Shown here piece after piece: positions 30,705 to 41,276 of a DNA stretch of 64,000 nucleotides (its first letter is position 1; the number at the start of each line of letters is the position of its first letter). Source of the DNA: Streptomyces globisporus (GTDB taxonomy: Bacteria > Actinomycetota > Actinomycetes > Streptomycetales > Streptomycetaceae); NCBI GenBank assembly GCA_014649555.1, contig BMTG01000006.1, positions 124,001 to 188,000 of the forward strand. The letters run 5' to 3'. The notes under the pieces were generated by a model. It was not told where the DNA came from and searched no databases. It saw nothing but the letters and a program-made list of their open reading frames with translations. The position numbers and the translations under genes are program-made.

Positions 30705-30737
30705 CGCGCCCCCGGTCCGCCGATGACCGGGGGCGCG
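30705..30737 (+). terminator. Terminator after chitinase gene
   Basis: CGCGCCCCCGGTC (30705-30717) pairs perfectly with GACCGGGGGCGCG (30725-30737) across a seven-base loop, 20 bases after the chitinase stop. Confidence 0.8.
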
Positions 30738-30900
30738 GCGCCGCTCCGGCCGGGGGGCGACACGAGGAAGGCGTGAACCGGTCGCACGCTGGGGCGGTCG
30801 AGAGAGCAGAATCGGGTACGGACCCGGGTGATCGCTTCCCGGTGCGACGGGCCCGTCTCCCCGCGGGCCGGCCGAAGACGAAGACGTACGAGGAGACCCG

Positions 30901-32540
<1,640 letters not shown>

Positions 32541-32544
<4 letters not shown>

Positions 32545-33809
32545 GAGCCGGGTCGGCCGCCGCGTCGCCGCCGGGCGCGTTCGAGCTCGGCGGCGTCCGG
32601 CAGCCAGGAGCCGTGCCGGTCGAGTCCGGCCCAGCCACCGCGGACGTAGGCGCTCACCAGGGTCCGGTACCCGCTCATCCCGTCGATGAGCGTGTACTCG
32701 ACCCGGTACTCCGGATCCGACCCGCCGCGGCCCTTGCACACCGTCATGACCCGGGCGGCGGTATCGGCGTAGAAGTGCAGCTGGATCCCTTCGCCCAGCT
32801 CCTCGTCCTCGACGGTGAACACTTCGTTGTCGCCGGCGGAGCGATCACCGACGAACTCCCAGAACTCCGCCGAGGCGGTCCGGCCGCTGCCCGCGCGCCA
32901 CTTCTTCTCGACGCCCTTGTCGTCGGTGAAGGACAGGACGGTCTTCCTTTTCCCCGCGTCCTCGCCGCGGCCGCCGGTGGTCTCCTCGTCATCCTCCAGA
33001 GGCGCGTTCCTGGAACGGGCCGCGGCTTCCGAGCACATCAGGAAGCTCATGGTGCGCACGGCGTCGGCGGCGAGCTCCGGGTGCGCCCGGCGCACGGAGG
33101 CGTCCACGGCCGTCTCCATCCGGCTCCAGTCGCGCTTGTCCGTGGCGCGCTTGCCCCGCCGTGGGTCGCGGCCGATCCGCATTCCGGCGCACGCCCGCTC
33201 CGCAGTGGCGACCACCCGCATGACCTCGGGCAGCAGCGCGGGGTCGACGGCGTCCGGCACCCGCTTCGGAATCGTCGCGCCGTGCAGGTACTGGCCCGTG
33301 TACTTCAGAAGCGCCGTATCGAGCGGACCGAGGACGACGCCGCGCTCGGCGCGACGGCGGTTCGCGTGATGCTCCTGAGCCCGCTTCTCGTCGGACGTCT
33401 CGGTCGCCGCGCGCATCGCGGCGCAGACCTGACCGCGCTCCAGCAGTTCGACATCGGCCCCATGGGCGATGAGCCGGCCCCGGTCCCACGGGACACGCCC
33501 GAAGAGCCCGTCGACATCGGCGGGCGCGGCGAGCAGAACCGGATCCAGGAGTGCGACGGCGGCGTCCTCGTCGAGCCGGCCCCGGGTTCCGGCGGCATCG
33601 CACAGCGGCAGGACCGCACTCCACAGCAGCAGGTGCCTGCCCAGGTCCGCCCGGATCACCGCGAGGTGGGCTTCCCCGATCGGGAACGTGAACTCACGGG
33701 GCGAGTGGTTGGCGTCCGCCCCGGCACCGAGCATCAGCTTCAGCTCGCCGTCCTCGCGGATCACGTTCGGGATCCAGCCGCTCGCGCGCGTGAAAACGAT
33801 GTCTCTCAT
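32541..33809 (-). CDS. Conserved Streptomyces protein of unknown function (DUF6357-like)
   Basis: Protein of 422 residues, mostly soluble and helical, no signal or membrane segment. The N-terminus (MRDIVFTRASGWIPNVIREDGELKLMLGAGAD) looks like a Streptomyces family I recall as DUF6357, but I cannot confirm the number. The middle is charged. The C-terminal third (about 290-400) has beta-rich stretches (NEVFTVEDEELGEGIQLHFYADTAARVMTVCKG) and ends in a basic tail. The start is ATG at 33809; a longer frame to 33959 crosses the terminator hairpin and is rejected. The stop overlaps the pgm stop. No function is proposed. Confidence 0.72.
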
Positions 33810-33830
33810 GGCCCCAGTCTTTCCCATCGG

Positions 33831-33884
33831 ACGGTGCCGGCGGCCCGGGCCCCACGACGACGGCGCCCGGGCCGCCGGCACCGT
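33831..33884. terminator. Strong terminator, 20-bp perfect stem, end of dhb operon
   Basis: Positions 33831-33850 pair perfectly with 33865-33884 (ACGGTGCCGGCGGCCCGGGC and its complement) across a 14-base loop. It lies 115 bases downstream of the aryl carrier gene on the minus strand and just upstream of the next minus-strand gene, so it should stop dhb transcripts from reading on. Confidence 0.85.
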
Positions 33885-33931
33885 TCGCTCCGGTGCTCGG
33901 CGACTCCAGGGGATGCGCGTCGGACATACAG

Positions 33932-34007
33932 GTGGGCCAAGGTCAGCCGGGTGCGCCAAGATCAGCCGGGCACGCCGGCGTCAGCCAGGTACGCCGGGGT
34001 CAGCCGG
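33932..34007. repeat. Four 19-bp tandem repeats at the end of the aryl carrier gene
   Basis: Four consecutive 19-base units (33932-33950, 33951-33969, 33970-33988, 33989-34007) share the pattern GT(G/A)CGCC(A/G)(A/G)GNTCAGCCGG with a few changes each. The last unit covers the stop codon (34000-34002) and last codons of the aryl carrier gene; the other three lie between the stop and the terminator. The 76-base array looks like slippage-generated repeats. Confidence 0.85.
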
Positions 34008-34239
34008 TCGCACCCAGCAGCGGCGCCCAGGCATCCAGCGCCGGCTTCTCGGCGAGGTCGGCGAAGGCCACCTCGATCCCGTGGTCGCGACGCCAGGCGG
34101 CGGCCAGCGCCATCAGGCGGACGGAGTCGAGGCCGTAGTCGACGAGGTTCTCGTCGACGGGGATCTCCTCGGGGGCCTCGCCGAGGATGTCGGCGACATC
34201 GGCACGGAGCTGTTCGAGCGTGAGCGCCACGGCGGTCAC
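34000..34239 (-). CDS. Stand-alone aryl carrier protein
   Basis: Seventy-nine-residue carrier domain. The phosphopantetheine site is YGLDSVRLM, with Ser near residue 38. It should hold 2,3-dihydroxybenzoate loaded by the DhbE ligase and present it to the first C domain of the NRPS. In EntB and DhbB this domain is fused to isochorismatase; here it is separate. Its GTG (34239) overlaps the isochorismatase stop as GTGA, so the two remain translationally coupled. No other carrier acts ahead of the NRPS, so it should be essential for siderophore initiation. Its 3' end lies inside a tandem repeat array. Confidence 0.88.
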   Translation of the reverse strand: MTAVALTLEQLRADVADILGEAPEEIPVDENLVDYGLDSVRLMALAAAWRRDHGIEVAFADLAEKPALDAWAPLLGATG

Positions 34240-34868
34240 TTCCCTTCGAAGACGGTCCGGGCGGTGGTGACGACGGCACACTTGCCCGCGGCCCACCGCA
34301 GCGCCATCGCATGGTCCTCGGCGGAGAAGTCCGCCACCGCGTCGGCCACCACGAACGCCTGGATGTCCTGCATCCAGGCGTCGCACGCGGTCATCAGCAC
34401 ACCGATGTGGGCGTAGACGCCGGTGATGACGATCTGGTCCCGGCCCTGTTCGCGCAGGCGCTCCAACAGATCCGTGCGGACGAAGCCGCTGTACTTCCAC
34501 TTGGTGAGCACGGTGTCGTCCGCGTCGGGCGCGACCTCGTCGGCGATGGCCGCCAGGTGCTCGTGGGCCGGCAGGCCGGGGCCCCAGAAGTCCTGCTGGA
34601 GACCGCGTTCCTCCGCGCTCTGGCCGCCGGGCTGCGCGGTGTAGAGCACCGGGACCCCGAGCCGTGCCGCGTCCTTCTTCAACTCGGCGACATGGGAGAG
34701 GAGTTCGGGAATGGGTGCGGCCTCGCGGTCATACGCCGTGAGGAAGTAGTTCTGCAGATCGTGGACGAGGAGCACCGCGCGCGCCGGGTCGACGGTCCAG
34801 TCGACCCGGTTGGCGGGCAACGCGTCGGCGGACGGCATGGGGTAGGGGACGATGGCGGGCAGAGCCAT
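34236..34868 (-). CDS. dhbB: Isochorismatase
   Basis: Cytoplasmic hydrolase of 210 residues that removes pyruvate from isochorismate to give 2,3-dihydro-2,3-dihydroxybenzoate. Typical features: PSADALPANRVDWTVDPARAVLLVHDLQNYFL (catalytic Asp in HDLQ), TAQPGGQ, DTVLTKWKYSGF with the catalytic Lys, and ITGVYAHIGVLMTACDAWM, where the cysteine of cysteine-hydrolase relatives is replaced as usual in isochorismatases. The protein ends where the carrier domain would begin in EntB. The ATG at 34868 follows a 75-base gap containing a hexanucleotide repeat. Confidence 0.95.
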   Translation of the reverse strand: MALPAIVPYPMPSADALPANRVDWTVDPARAVLLVHDLQNYFLTAYDREAAPIPELLSHVAELKKDAARLGVPVLYTAQPGGQSAEERGLQQDFWGPGLPAHEHLAAIADEVAPDADDTVLTKWKYSGFVRTDLLERLREQGRDQIVITGVYAHIGVLMTACDAWMQDIQAFVVADAVADFSAEDHAMALRWAAGKCAVVTTARTVFEGK

Positions 34869-34902
34869 GGTGGAGAGGGTTCCGTTCGGGGAGTCGTTCA
34901 GT

Positions 34903-34942
34903 GGGACGGGGACGGGGACGGGGACGGGGACGGGCGGGGACG
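34903..34942. repeat. GGGACG hexanucleotide repeat between dhbE and dhbB
   Basis: Five perfect GGGACG units (34903-34932), then a four-base interruption and a sixth (34937-34942). On the transcribed minus strand it reads CGTCCC repeats directly upstream of the isochorismatase start. Copy number could vary by slippage and alter the spacing, but not the reading frame. Confidence 0.9.
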
Positions 34943-34943
34943 G

Positions 34944-36581
34944 TTATGAGGGCGAGGATGACGAGGCCGTGCGGGCGGCGGCGTTGCGCAGATCCTTCTT
35001 GGAGACCTTGCCCACGCCGGTCTGCGGGAACGCGTCGACGAATTCGACCCGGTCCGGCACCTTGTAGGCGGCCAGGCCCCGTTCGCGGACGAACCGCTTG
35101 ACGGCCACCGCTTTCAGCGGGCCCGCGCCGGAGCGCAGGATCACGTACGCGCAGGTGCGTTCGCCCAGATACGGGTCCGGCTCGGCCACCACGTTGGCGT
35201 CGTGCACGGCGGGGTGGGCGAGGATGTGGTTCTCGACCTCCTCGGCGGCGATCTTCTCGCCGCCCCGGTTGATCTGGTCCTTGGCGCGCCCCTCGACGAC
35301 GATGTGCCCGCTCCCGGTGACCCGCACGATGTCGCCGGTGCGGTAGAAGCCGTCCTCGGTGAAGGAACGGGCGTTGTGCTCGGGGGCGTTCCAGTAGCCC
35401 CGGATGGTGTACGGGCCCCGGGTCAGCAGGTGGCCCGTCTCGCCCGGGGCCACCTCCTGGTCCTCGTCGTCGACGACGAGGACCTCGTCGTCGGGCGAGA
35501 TGGGCCGGCCCTGGGTGGTGACGATCGTCTCGACCGGGTCGTCGAGACGGGTGTAGTTGACCAGCCCCTCGGCCATGCCGAACACCTGCTGGAGCGTGCA
35601 GCCCAGCGCGGGCCGCACCCGGCGGGCCGCCTCCTCGCTGAACTTGGCGCCGCCCACCAGCAGCACGTCCAGGCTGCTGAGATCGTGCGCGGTGCCGGGC
35701 GCGGCCTCGGTCCAGAGCAGGGCCAGCGGCGGCACGAGCCCGGTGATGGTGACGCCCTCCCGCTCGATCAGCGGGAACGCCACCTCGGGCGAAGGCCCGG
35801 GGCACAGCACCACACGGCCGCCGGCGTACAGCGTGCCGAGCGAACCGGGGGAGGAGAGCGGGAAGTTGTGCGCGGCGGGCAGCACGCACAGGTAGACGCT
35901 GTTCTCGTCGACCGCGCAGATCTCGTTGGACCCCCACAGCGAGTAGATGTAGTCGTCGTGGGTGCGCGGGATCAGCTTCGGGATGCCGGTGCTGCCGCCG
36001 GACAGCTGGAGGAAGGCCAGGTCGTCCGGGCGGGGCCCGCCGTAGCCGACCGGCTCCTCGGCGACCTCGGACAGCGCCTCGAACTCGCCGGGGTCCCCCT
36101 GGGCGACGAACACATGGCGCAGTGTGCTCACATTGGCGTGGGTCTTCGACGCCAGCTCACGGTAGTCGTAGCCGCCGTGCTCGGCCGCGACGACGTACGC
36201 CACCGCTTCGGTGAACTCGCAGAAGTAGGTGATCTCGCTCTCGCGGTGCGCGGGCAGCGCGAAGACGGGCAGCGCGCCGATCCGGAACAGCGCGAAGATC
36301 ACCTCGAAGAACTCGGCGATGTTGGGGAGTTGCACCACCACCTTGTCGCCCTTGACGATGCCGCGGGAGAGGAGGCCCGCCGCCAGCCGGTCGGCGCGCC
36401 GGTCGAGATCGGCGTACGTCCACCGGCTGCCCGCCACCGGGTCGACGATCGCGACCCGGTCCGGGTGCTCCTCGGCGCGCTGTCGCAGCATCTCCCCGAA
36501 GGTCTCCCCGCGCCACCAGCCGGCCGCCCGGTACCTCTCGGCGAATTCGGCCGGCCAGGTGGGCGCTGCTTCCGCACTCAC
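34944..36581 (-). CDS. dhbE: 2,3-dihydroxybenzoate-AMP ligase
   Basis: Adenylating enzyme of 545 residues that activates 2,3-dihydroxybenzoate and loads the aryl carrier protein. The family-specific core is [21 protein letters not shown], with [51 protein letters not shown] and the terminal catalytic Lys in [11 protein letters not shown]. The GTG at 36581 overlaps the stop of the isochorismate synthase gene (GTGA). Length matches EntE/DhbE. A much longer open frame to 37340 is a shadow of the synthase gene. Confidence 0.95.
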   Translation of the reverse strand: MSAEAAPTWPAEFAERYRAAGWWRGETFGEMLRQRAEEHPDRVAIVDPVAGSRWTYADLDRRADRLAAGLLSRGIVKGDKVVVQLPNIAEFFEVIFALFRIGALPVFALPAHRESEITYFCEFTEAVAYVVAAEHGGYDYRELASKTHANVSTLRHVFVAQGDPGEFEALSEVAEEPVGYGGPRPDDLAFLQLSGGSTGIPKLIPRTHDDYIYSLWGSNEICAVDENSVYLCVLPAAHNFPLSSPGSLGTLYAGGRVVLCPGPSPEVAFPLIEREGVTITGLVPPLALLWTEAAPGTAHDLSSLDVLLVGGAKFSEEAARRVRPALGCTLQQVFGMAEGLVNYTRLDDPVETIVTTQGRPISPDDEVLVVDDEDQEVAPGETGHLLTRGPYTIRGYWNAPEHNARSFTEDGFYRTGDIVRVTGSGHIVVEGRAKDQINRGGEKIAAEEVENHILAHPAVHDANVVAEPDPYLGERTCAYVILRSGAGPLKAVAVKRFVRERGLAAYKVPDRVEFVDAFPQTGVGKVSKKDLRNAAARTASSSSPS

Positions 36582-37783
36582 AGCTCGGCTCCCACGGCGC
36601 TCAGGAAGGTGCGGAACTTGGCCGCGGTCTCCGCCGTCTCCGCCTCGGGCTCGGAGGCGGCGACGACGCCCGCTCCGGCGTACAGGCGCAGGGTGCGCTC
36701 CTCGGCCTCGGCGCAGCGGATCGTGACGACCCAGTCGCCGTCGCCCTCGGCATTGCCCCAGCCGACCACGCCGGTGAAGAAGTCCCGGTCGAACGGTTCG
36801 GTCTCCGCGATGACCTGACGGGCCGTCCGCGTCGGCGTGCCGCACACGGCGGGCGTCGGGTGCAGCGCGAGCGCCAGCTCCAGCGCCGAGGTGTCGGGGG
36901 AGCGCAGGGTGCCGGTGACCGTGGTGGACAGGTGCCACATGGTGGCGGTGCGGATGAGCGTCGGCCGGGCCGGGACGGTCAGTTCCGTGCAGTGCGTCGC
37001 GAGCGCCTGATGGACGGCGTCGACGACGACGGCGTGTTCGTGGAGATCCTTCACGGACTCCAGCAGCGTCGCCGCCCGGCGCACGTCCTCGGCCAGGTCG
37101 GCGCTGCGCGGGGTCGAGCCGGCCAGCGGGTTGGCGATGACCTGCTTCCCGTGGCGGGAGACGAGCAACTCGGGGCTGGCGCCGATGAGGGTGCGCCCGG
37201 GGGCGGTCGGCAGGGCGAACGTGTAACCGGAGGGGTCGCGGCGGGCGAGGCGCTGGAGCATCGCGGGCAGGTCGACCGGGGCATCCGAGGTGAGTTCGAG
37301 GGTGCGGGCCAGGACGACCTTGCTGAACTCGCCGCGCCACATGCGTTCCACGGCGGCGGCGACGCCCTTGCCGTAGATCTCCGGCTCGGGCACCTGGCGT
37401 ATCACCCAGGTCCCGGCGGTGGGCGCGGTGGCCGGCAGGGCGATGAGCGGGTCGGAGGCGAGCGCGGGCGCGGTGCGCACCGACTCAGGGACGCTCAGCG
37501 CGGCCGGGGCGGTGTGGTCGAAGGGGATGGCGCCGATGACCACCGGTGATTCCTGGCCGGCGGCGGCCGCCGCGGCGAGCGTGGCGTCCACCCGCGCGGT
37601 CAACGGTCTCTCGTCGTGCGGGACATGGCGTCCCGGTCCCCGTGCGAGCAGCGTGCGTCCGGGAGTGGCGAGAAAGTGGTCGCCCGGTGCGTAGGCGTCC
37701 AGAAGCGAGGTGGCCGCTCCTACGGCCGGGTGGGCCGGATCGGCCGGGGCGGTGTGCGTGGCGACCTGGGATGCCGTCGACAC
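36578..37783 (-). CDS. dhbC: Isochorismate synthase
   Basis: Converts chorismate to isochorismate, the first committed step of 2,3-dihydroxybenzoate synthesis; 401 residues. Chorismate-binding family motifs are [67 protein letters not shown] and [17 protein letters not shown], followed by [25 protein letters not shown]. The GTG at 37783 follows GGAG. The N-terminal ~40 residues are variable, as in EntC. The gene lies 108 bases after dhbA and overlaps dhbE by four bases. Confidence 0.95.
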   Translation of the reverse strand: MSTASQVATHTAPADPAHPAVGAATSLLDAYAPGDHFLATPGRTLLARGPGRHVPHDERPLTARVDATLAAAAAAGQESPVVIGAIPFDHTAPAALSVPESVRTAPALASDPLIALPATAPTAGTWVIRQVPEPEIYGKGVAAAVERMWRGEFSKVVLARTLELTSDAPVDLPAMLQRLARRDPSGYTFALPTAPGRTLIGASPELLVSRHGKQVIANPLAGSTPRSADLAEDVRRAATLLESVKDLHEHAVVVDAVHQALATHCTELTVPARPTLIRTATMWHLSTTVTGTLRSPDTSALELALALHPTPAVCGTPTRTARQVIAETEPFDRDFFTGVVGWGNAEGDGDWVVTIRCAEAEERTLRLYAGAGVVAASEPEAETAETAAKFRTFLSAVGAEL

Positions 37784-37891
37784 GGGGACTCCATTCTCGA
37801 TGGTCCCGTCAGCGGGTGCGGGGGGCTGGATGGGAGGTGAAGGCAGGCGCGGGAAAGGGGCGCAGGAAAGGAAGGAGGGTCCGTCGGGCGG

Positions 37892-38722
37892 TCAGCGCAG
37901 GGTCGCGCCGCCGTCGACGTACAGCTCCTGCATGGTGATGTGGCGGGCGCGGTCCGAGGCGAGGAACGCCACCGTCTCCGCGATGTCCTCGGGGTCGGCG
38001 ATCCGGCCCAGCGGAATGCCGGTGCGGTACGTGGCGGGGTCCCCGTCGATGACGCGCTGTTCGGCGCCCGGGTCGGTCCACAGCGCGCGTTGCATCGGCG
38101 TGTCGGTGGAGCCGGGCGCGACGATGTTGCAGCGGACGCCGCTGCCGGCGAGTTCGAGCCCCAGACACTTGGTGAACATGGCGGCGGCCGCCTTGGAGGC
38201 GGCGTAGGCGGCCATGCCGGTGCGCGGGATCCCGGCGGCGTTGGAGCCGACGGTGACGACCGCGCCGGATCCGCGGGCCGCCATGAGCGGGGCGACGGCC
38301 TGCGAGACGTGGAAGACGCCGGTGGCGTTCACCGCGAAGGTGTCCGCCCAGTCCTGCGCGGAGAGCACGGCCGCCGGGCCGGTGCGCAGGATGCCCGCCA
38401 CGTTCACCAGGACGTCGACCGGGCCGAGTTGACGCTCCACGCGGGCCACGGTGCTCTCCACCGAGCCACGGTCGGTGACGTCCATCACATACGGGTCCAG
38501 ACTGCCCGCCGAACGCTCGCCACCGGGCAGTTTCTCCTGGGTCCTGCTCCACTCGGCGGCCGTCGCCTCGATGCCGGGCAGGGCGCGATCGGTGGCGGCC
38601 ACGCGGGCGCCGAGGGTGGCGAGCAGGTCGGCGACTGCCGCGCCGATGCCTTGTGCGGCACCGGTGACCAGAGCAGTGCGGCCGACGAAGTCGCCGCTTC
38701 TGCCCGGTATGTGCTCAGGCAT
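37892..38722 (-). CDS. dhbA: 2,3-dihydro-2,3-dihydroxybenzoate dehydrogenase
   Basis: Short-chain dehydrogenase of 276 residues that oxidises dihydro-dihydroxybenzoate to 2,3-dihydroxybenzoate with NAD. Motifs: nucleotide-binding [21 protein letters not shown], catalytic Ser in [22 protein letters not shown] with the Tyr-x-x-x-Lys pair, and a C-terminal [13 protein letters not shown]. The ATG at 38722 has an excellent GGAGGAGG seven bases before; a TTG two codons earlier is unlikely. It is the first gene of the dhb operon, 20 bases downstream of the strongest iron box of the window. Confidence 0.95.
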   Translation of the reverse strand: MPEHIPGRSGDFVGRTALVTGAAQGIGAAVADLLATLGARVAATDRALPGIEATAAEWSRTQEKLPGGERSAGSLDPYVMDVTDRGSVESTVARVERQLGPVDVLVNVAGILRTGPAAVLSAQDWADTFAVNATGVFHVSQAVAPLMAARGSGAVVTVGSNAAGIPRTGMAAYAASKAAAAMFTKCLGLELAGSGVRCNIVAPGSTDTPMQRALWTDPGAEQRVIDGDPATYRTGIPLGRIADPEDIAETVAFLASDRARHITMQELYVDGGATLR

Positions 38723-38741
38723 GAGCAACCTCCTCCGGGTG

Positions 38742-38760
38742 TTAGGTAAGGGTAACCTAA
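38742..38760 (-). promoter_or_regulatory. Iron box of the dhb operon
   Basis: TTAGGTAAGGGTAACCTAA matches 17 of 19 positions of TTAGGTTAGGCTAACCTAA (the box is nearly palindromic, so orientation is nominal). It begins 20 bases upstream of the dhbA start and should repress the dhbA-C-E-B-carrier operon when iron is plentiful. Confidence 0.92.
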
Positions 38761-38804
38761 ATTGAACCGACCGCCCAGAAGGGGTTCGAGCCGTCGATAT
38801 CTAC

Positions 38805-38823
38805 TTAGGCTAGCCTCACCTTA
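38805..38823 (+). promoter_or_regulatory. Iron box overlapping the permease start codon
   Basis: TTAGGCTAGCCTCACCTTA matches 15 of 19 positions of the iron-box consensus. Its last base is the A of the permease ATG (38823). TAGCCT (38811-38816) inside it is placed like a -10 element for a transcript starting at the ATG, and no ribosome-binding site is present, which suggests a leaderless mRNA. Confidence 0.75.
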
Positions 38824-41225
38824 TGCAAACGCCGCGCACGGGGACCACGGCCTCGGCTCCCGAACATGACTCCTCGACCGTTCAGTTGGACGGAGGCGAG
38901 GCCGACCGGACCGCGGAGGCCGCCTCCGCCGGACACGAGGAAGCGTCCCCGGGAACCGAAAAGGGAACAACGCCGGAAACCGGACAGCCCCCGGGGCCCC
39001 GGACCGTTCCCGCCGCCACGCCCGACGGCTCCCGCTCCACGCCCGACGGTTCCCACTCCACGGCCGACCCGCGGCGGCGGACCGTGGTGGTGGCCGTCGC
39101 CGGACTGGCCTTCGCCGTCCTGCTGTTGACGGGTCTCTCCCTCTCGATCGGCGCGGGTGAGGTCGGCCCCGGCGGCGTCCTGGACTACCTGCTCGGCCGG
39201 GACGGCGCGCGCGACAACGCCCGGCTCTCCCTCGTCGTCGGTGACCTGCGCCTGCCGCGCACCCTCACCGCGCTGCTCGTGGGGGCCGCCCTCGGCGTGG
39301 CCGGGTGCCTCCTCCAGGCGGTCACCCGCAACCCGCTGGCCGAGACGGGACTGCTCGGCGTCAACGCGGGCGCCTCGCTCGGTGTCGTCGCCGGCATCGC
39401 GCTGCTCGGCTTCGATTCCGGTTACGCCTACCTCGTCTGCGCGTTCGTCGGTGCGGTGGTCGCCAGCGGTCTCGTCCTCCTCATATCCGGAAGACGCGGC
39501 GGCGGCTCTCCCATGCGCCTGGTCCTCGCCGGCGCGGCGCTCGGCGCGACCTTCGGCGGACTCACCAGCGTCATCGTCGTCAACTCCGCCGAGACCTACG
39601 ACAGATTCCGCTTCTGGGTCCTCGGCTCCCTCGCCGGAGTCGAGGGCTTCGGCGAACTCGGCCGCCTCGCGCCCGTCCTCGCCCTCGGCTTCGTCGTCGC
39701 CCTCCTCGTCGCCCGCCCGCTCTCCGCCCTCGCCCTCGGCGACGACCTGGCCCGCAGCCTCGGCCACCGGCCTCCCGTGATCCGTACGGTCGTCGCCATC
39801 GGCGTCACCCTGCTGACCGCGGCCGCCGTCGCGCTCGCCGGGCCGATCTCCTTCCTCGGCCTCCTCGCCGGTTTCCTCGCCCGCGCCCTCGCCGGCACCC
39901 GGCTCGCCGCCCGCATCCTGCTCGCCGGGCTCATCGGCGCCTGCGTCCTGACGGTCTCCGACATCGCCGCCCGCGTGGTCTCCCGGCCCTTCGAAGCACC
40001 CGTCTCCGTCATCGTCGCCCTCATCGGCGCCCCCGTCCTCATCGCCATCGTCCGCTCCAAGCAGCTGGCCTCGATGGGCATGACGGAACCGGCCACCGAG
40101 GAACGCGCCCCCGACCGCCCCCGCCGCTTCCGGATCACCCTGCCCCGCCCGGCCCGGCGCACCCCGAAGGCCAAGACCCTGCGGGTCCGCCCGGCCGACA
40201 CCCTCGTCCTGCGCCGCGGCCCGCTGTCCCTCCTCGTCACCCGGCGCGCCGCCCTGGCCGCCCTCGCCCTGGCCGGGGTCCTCCTGCTCGCCGTCGTCCT
40301 CTCCGCCTACGCGGGCCAGAGCGACATGGGCGTCGCCCGCACCTTCCGCGCGGTGTTCGGCCAGGGCGACCGCTTCGACGTGCTGCTCGTCCAGAAGTTC
40401 CGCCTCGGCCGCATCGTCGCCGGACTCACCGCCGGAGCGGCCCTCGGCCTGGCCGGCTGCCTCACCCAGACCCTGGCCCGCAACCGCCTGGCCACCCCCG
40501 AACTCCTGGGCGTCAACGACGGGGCCACCGCCGCCGTCCTCCTCTCCGTCACCCTCAGCGCCACCGGATCCTTCGGCGCCTGGTGGGCCGGGCCGATCGG
40601 TGCCCTGGTCGCCGTCATCGTCGTCACCACCGTCTCCGGCGGCCTCGGCCAGCGCGGCTACCGCGTCCTCGTCGTCGGCCTCGCCATGTCCGCCCTGGCC
40701 TCCGCCATCACCCAGGTCGTCCTCTCCCGCCGGTCCCTCTCCTCCGCCAGTTCGCTGTACGTGTGGACCTTGGGCAGCCTCAACGGACGCAGCTACTCCG
40801 TCGCCGTCCCCGTCCTCATCGGCCTCGCGGTCCTCGTCCCGGTCGGCCTTGCCGTCGCCCGCCACCTGGGCGTCCTGCGCTTCGACGACGCGACCGCCTC
40901 CTCGCTCGGCTCCGCCCCCGGCCGGGTCCGCGCCCTCGCCCTGCTCCTCGCCGTCGCCCTCGCGGGCCTCGCGGTGGGCATCTGCGGACCCGTCGGATTC
41001 GTCGCACTCGCCTCCCCGGTCATCGCCTCCCGGCTCGCCGGACCCCTGCGCGTGCCGCTCGTCGGCTCGATGCTCACCGGAGCCGTCCTCGTCGTCGCCG
41101 CCGACACCCTCGGCCGCATCGCTTTCGACGGTGCCGAACTCCCCGTCGGCATCGTCACCACCGTCCTCGGCGGCCCCTTCCTGCTCTGGGTGCTGCTCGG
41201 CCGCTCGGCCGCCACCCGCGTGTAG
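38823..41225 (+). CDS. Fused double FecCD permease for ferri-siderophore import
   Basis: Single protein of 800 residues carrying two complete FecCD permease halves (about 85-420 and 470-800), in the style of FhuB. Each half has its own signature: LRLPRTLTALLVGAALGVAG then TRNPLAETGLLGVNAGA, and FRLGRIVAGLTAGAALGLAG then ARNRLATPELLGVNDGA. A basic linker (about 425-460) joins them. The first 75 residues are hydrophilic, Pro/Ser/Thr-rich and probably disordered. The ATG at 38823 lacks a ribosome-binding site and overlaps the iron box. It presumably works with the binding protein and ATPase at 53-55 kb, because no other permease is present in this locus. Confidence 0.9.
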   Translation: MQTPRTGTTASAPEHDSSTVQLDGGEADRTAEAASAGHEEASPGTEKGTTPETGQPPGPRTVPAATPDGSRSTPDGSHSTADPRRRTVVVAVAGLAFAVLLLTGLSLSIGAGEVGPGGVLDYLLGRDGARDNARLSLVVGDLRLPRTLTALLVGAALGVAGCLLQAVTRNPLAETGLLGVNAGASLGVVAGIALLGFDSGYAYLVCAFVGAVVASGLVLLISGRRGGGSPMRLVLAGAALGATFGGLTSVIVVNSAETYDRFRFWVLGSLAGVEGFGELGRLAPVLALGFVVALLVARPLSALALGDDLARSLGHRPPVIRTVVAIGVTLLTAAAVALAGPISFLGLLAGFLARALAGTRLAARILLAGLIGACVLTVSDIAARVVSRPFEAPVSVIVALIGAPVLIAIVRSKQLASMGMTEPATEERAPDRPRRFRITLPRPARRTPKAKTLRVRPADTLVLRRGPLSLLVTRRAALAALALAGVLLLAVVLSAYAGQSDMGVARTFRAVFGQGDRFDVLLVQKFRLGRIVAGLTAGAALGLAGCLTQTLARNRLATPELLGVNDGATAAVLLSVTLSATGSFGAWWAGPIGALVAVIVVTTVSGGLGQRGYRVLVVGLAMSALASAITQVVLSRRSLSSASSLYVWTLGSLNGRSYSVAVPVLIGLAVLVPVGLAVARHLGVLRFDDATASSLGSAPGRVRALALLLAVALAGLAVGICGPVGFVALASPVIASRLAGPLRVPLVGSMLTGAVLVVAADTLGRIAFDGAELPVGIVTTVLGGPFLLWVLLGRSAATRV

Positions 41226-41276
41226 CGGACCGCCACCCCGTACAAGAAGCCCACGTACAGGAAGTACGAGACACCC

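Noticed and set aside
33932-34007. CRISPR array
   Set aside because: Units are 19 bases with no spacers and no cas genes nearby; it is a simple tandem repeat.
37784-37891. Separate promoter or iron box for dhbC in the dhbA-dhbC gap
   Set aside because: The 108 bases contain no iron-box match; dhbC is probably transcribed from the dhbA promoter.
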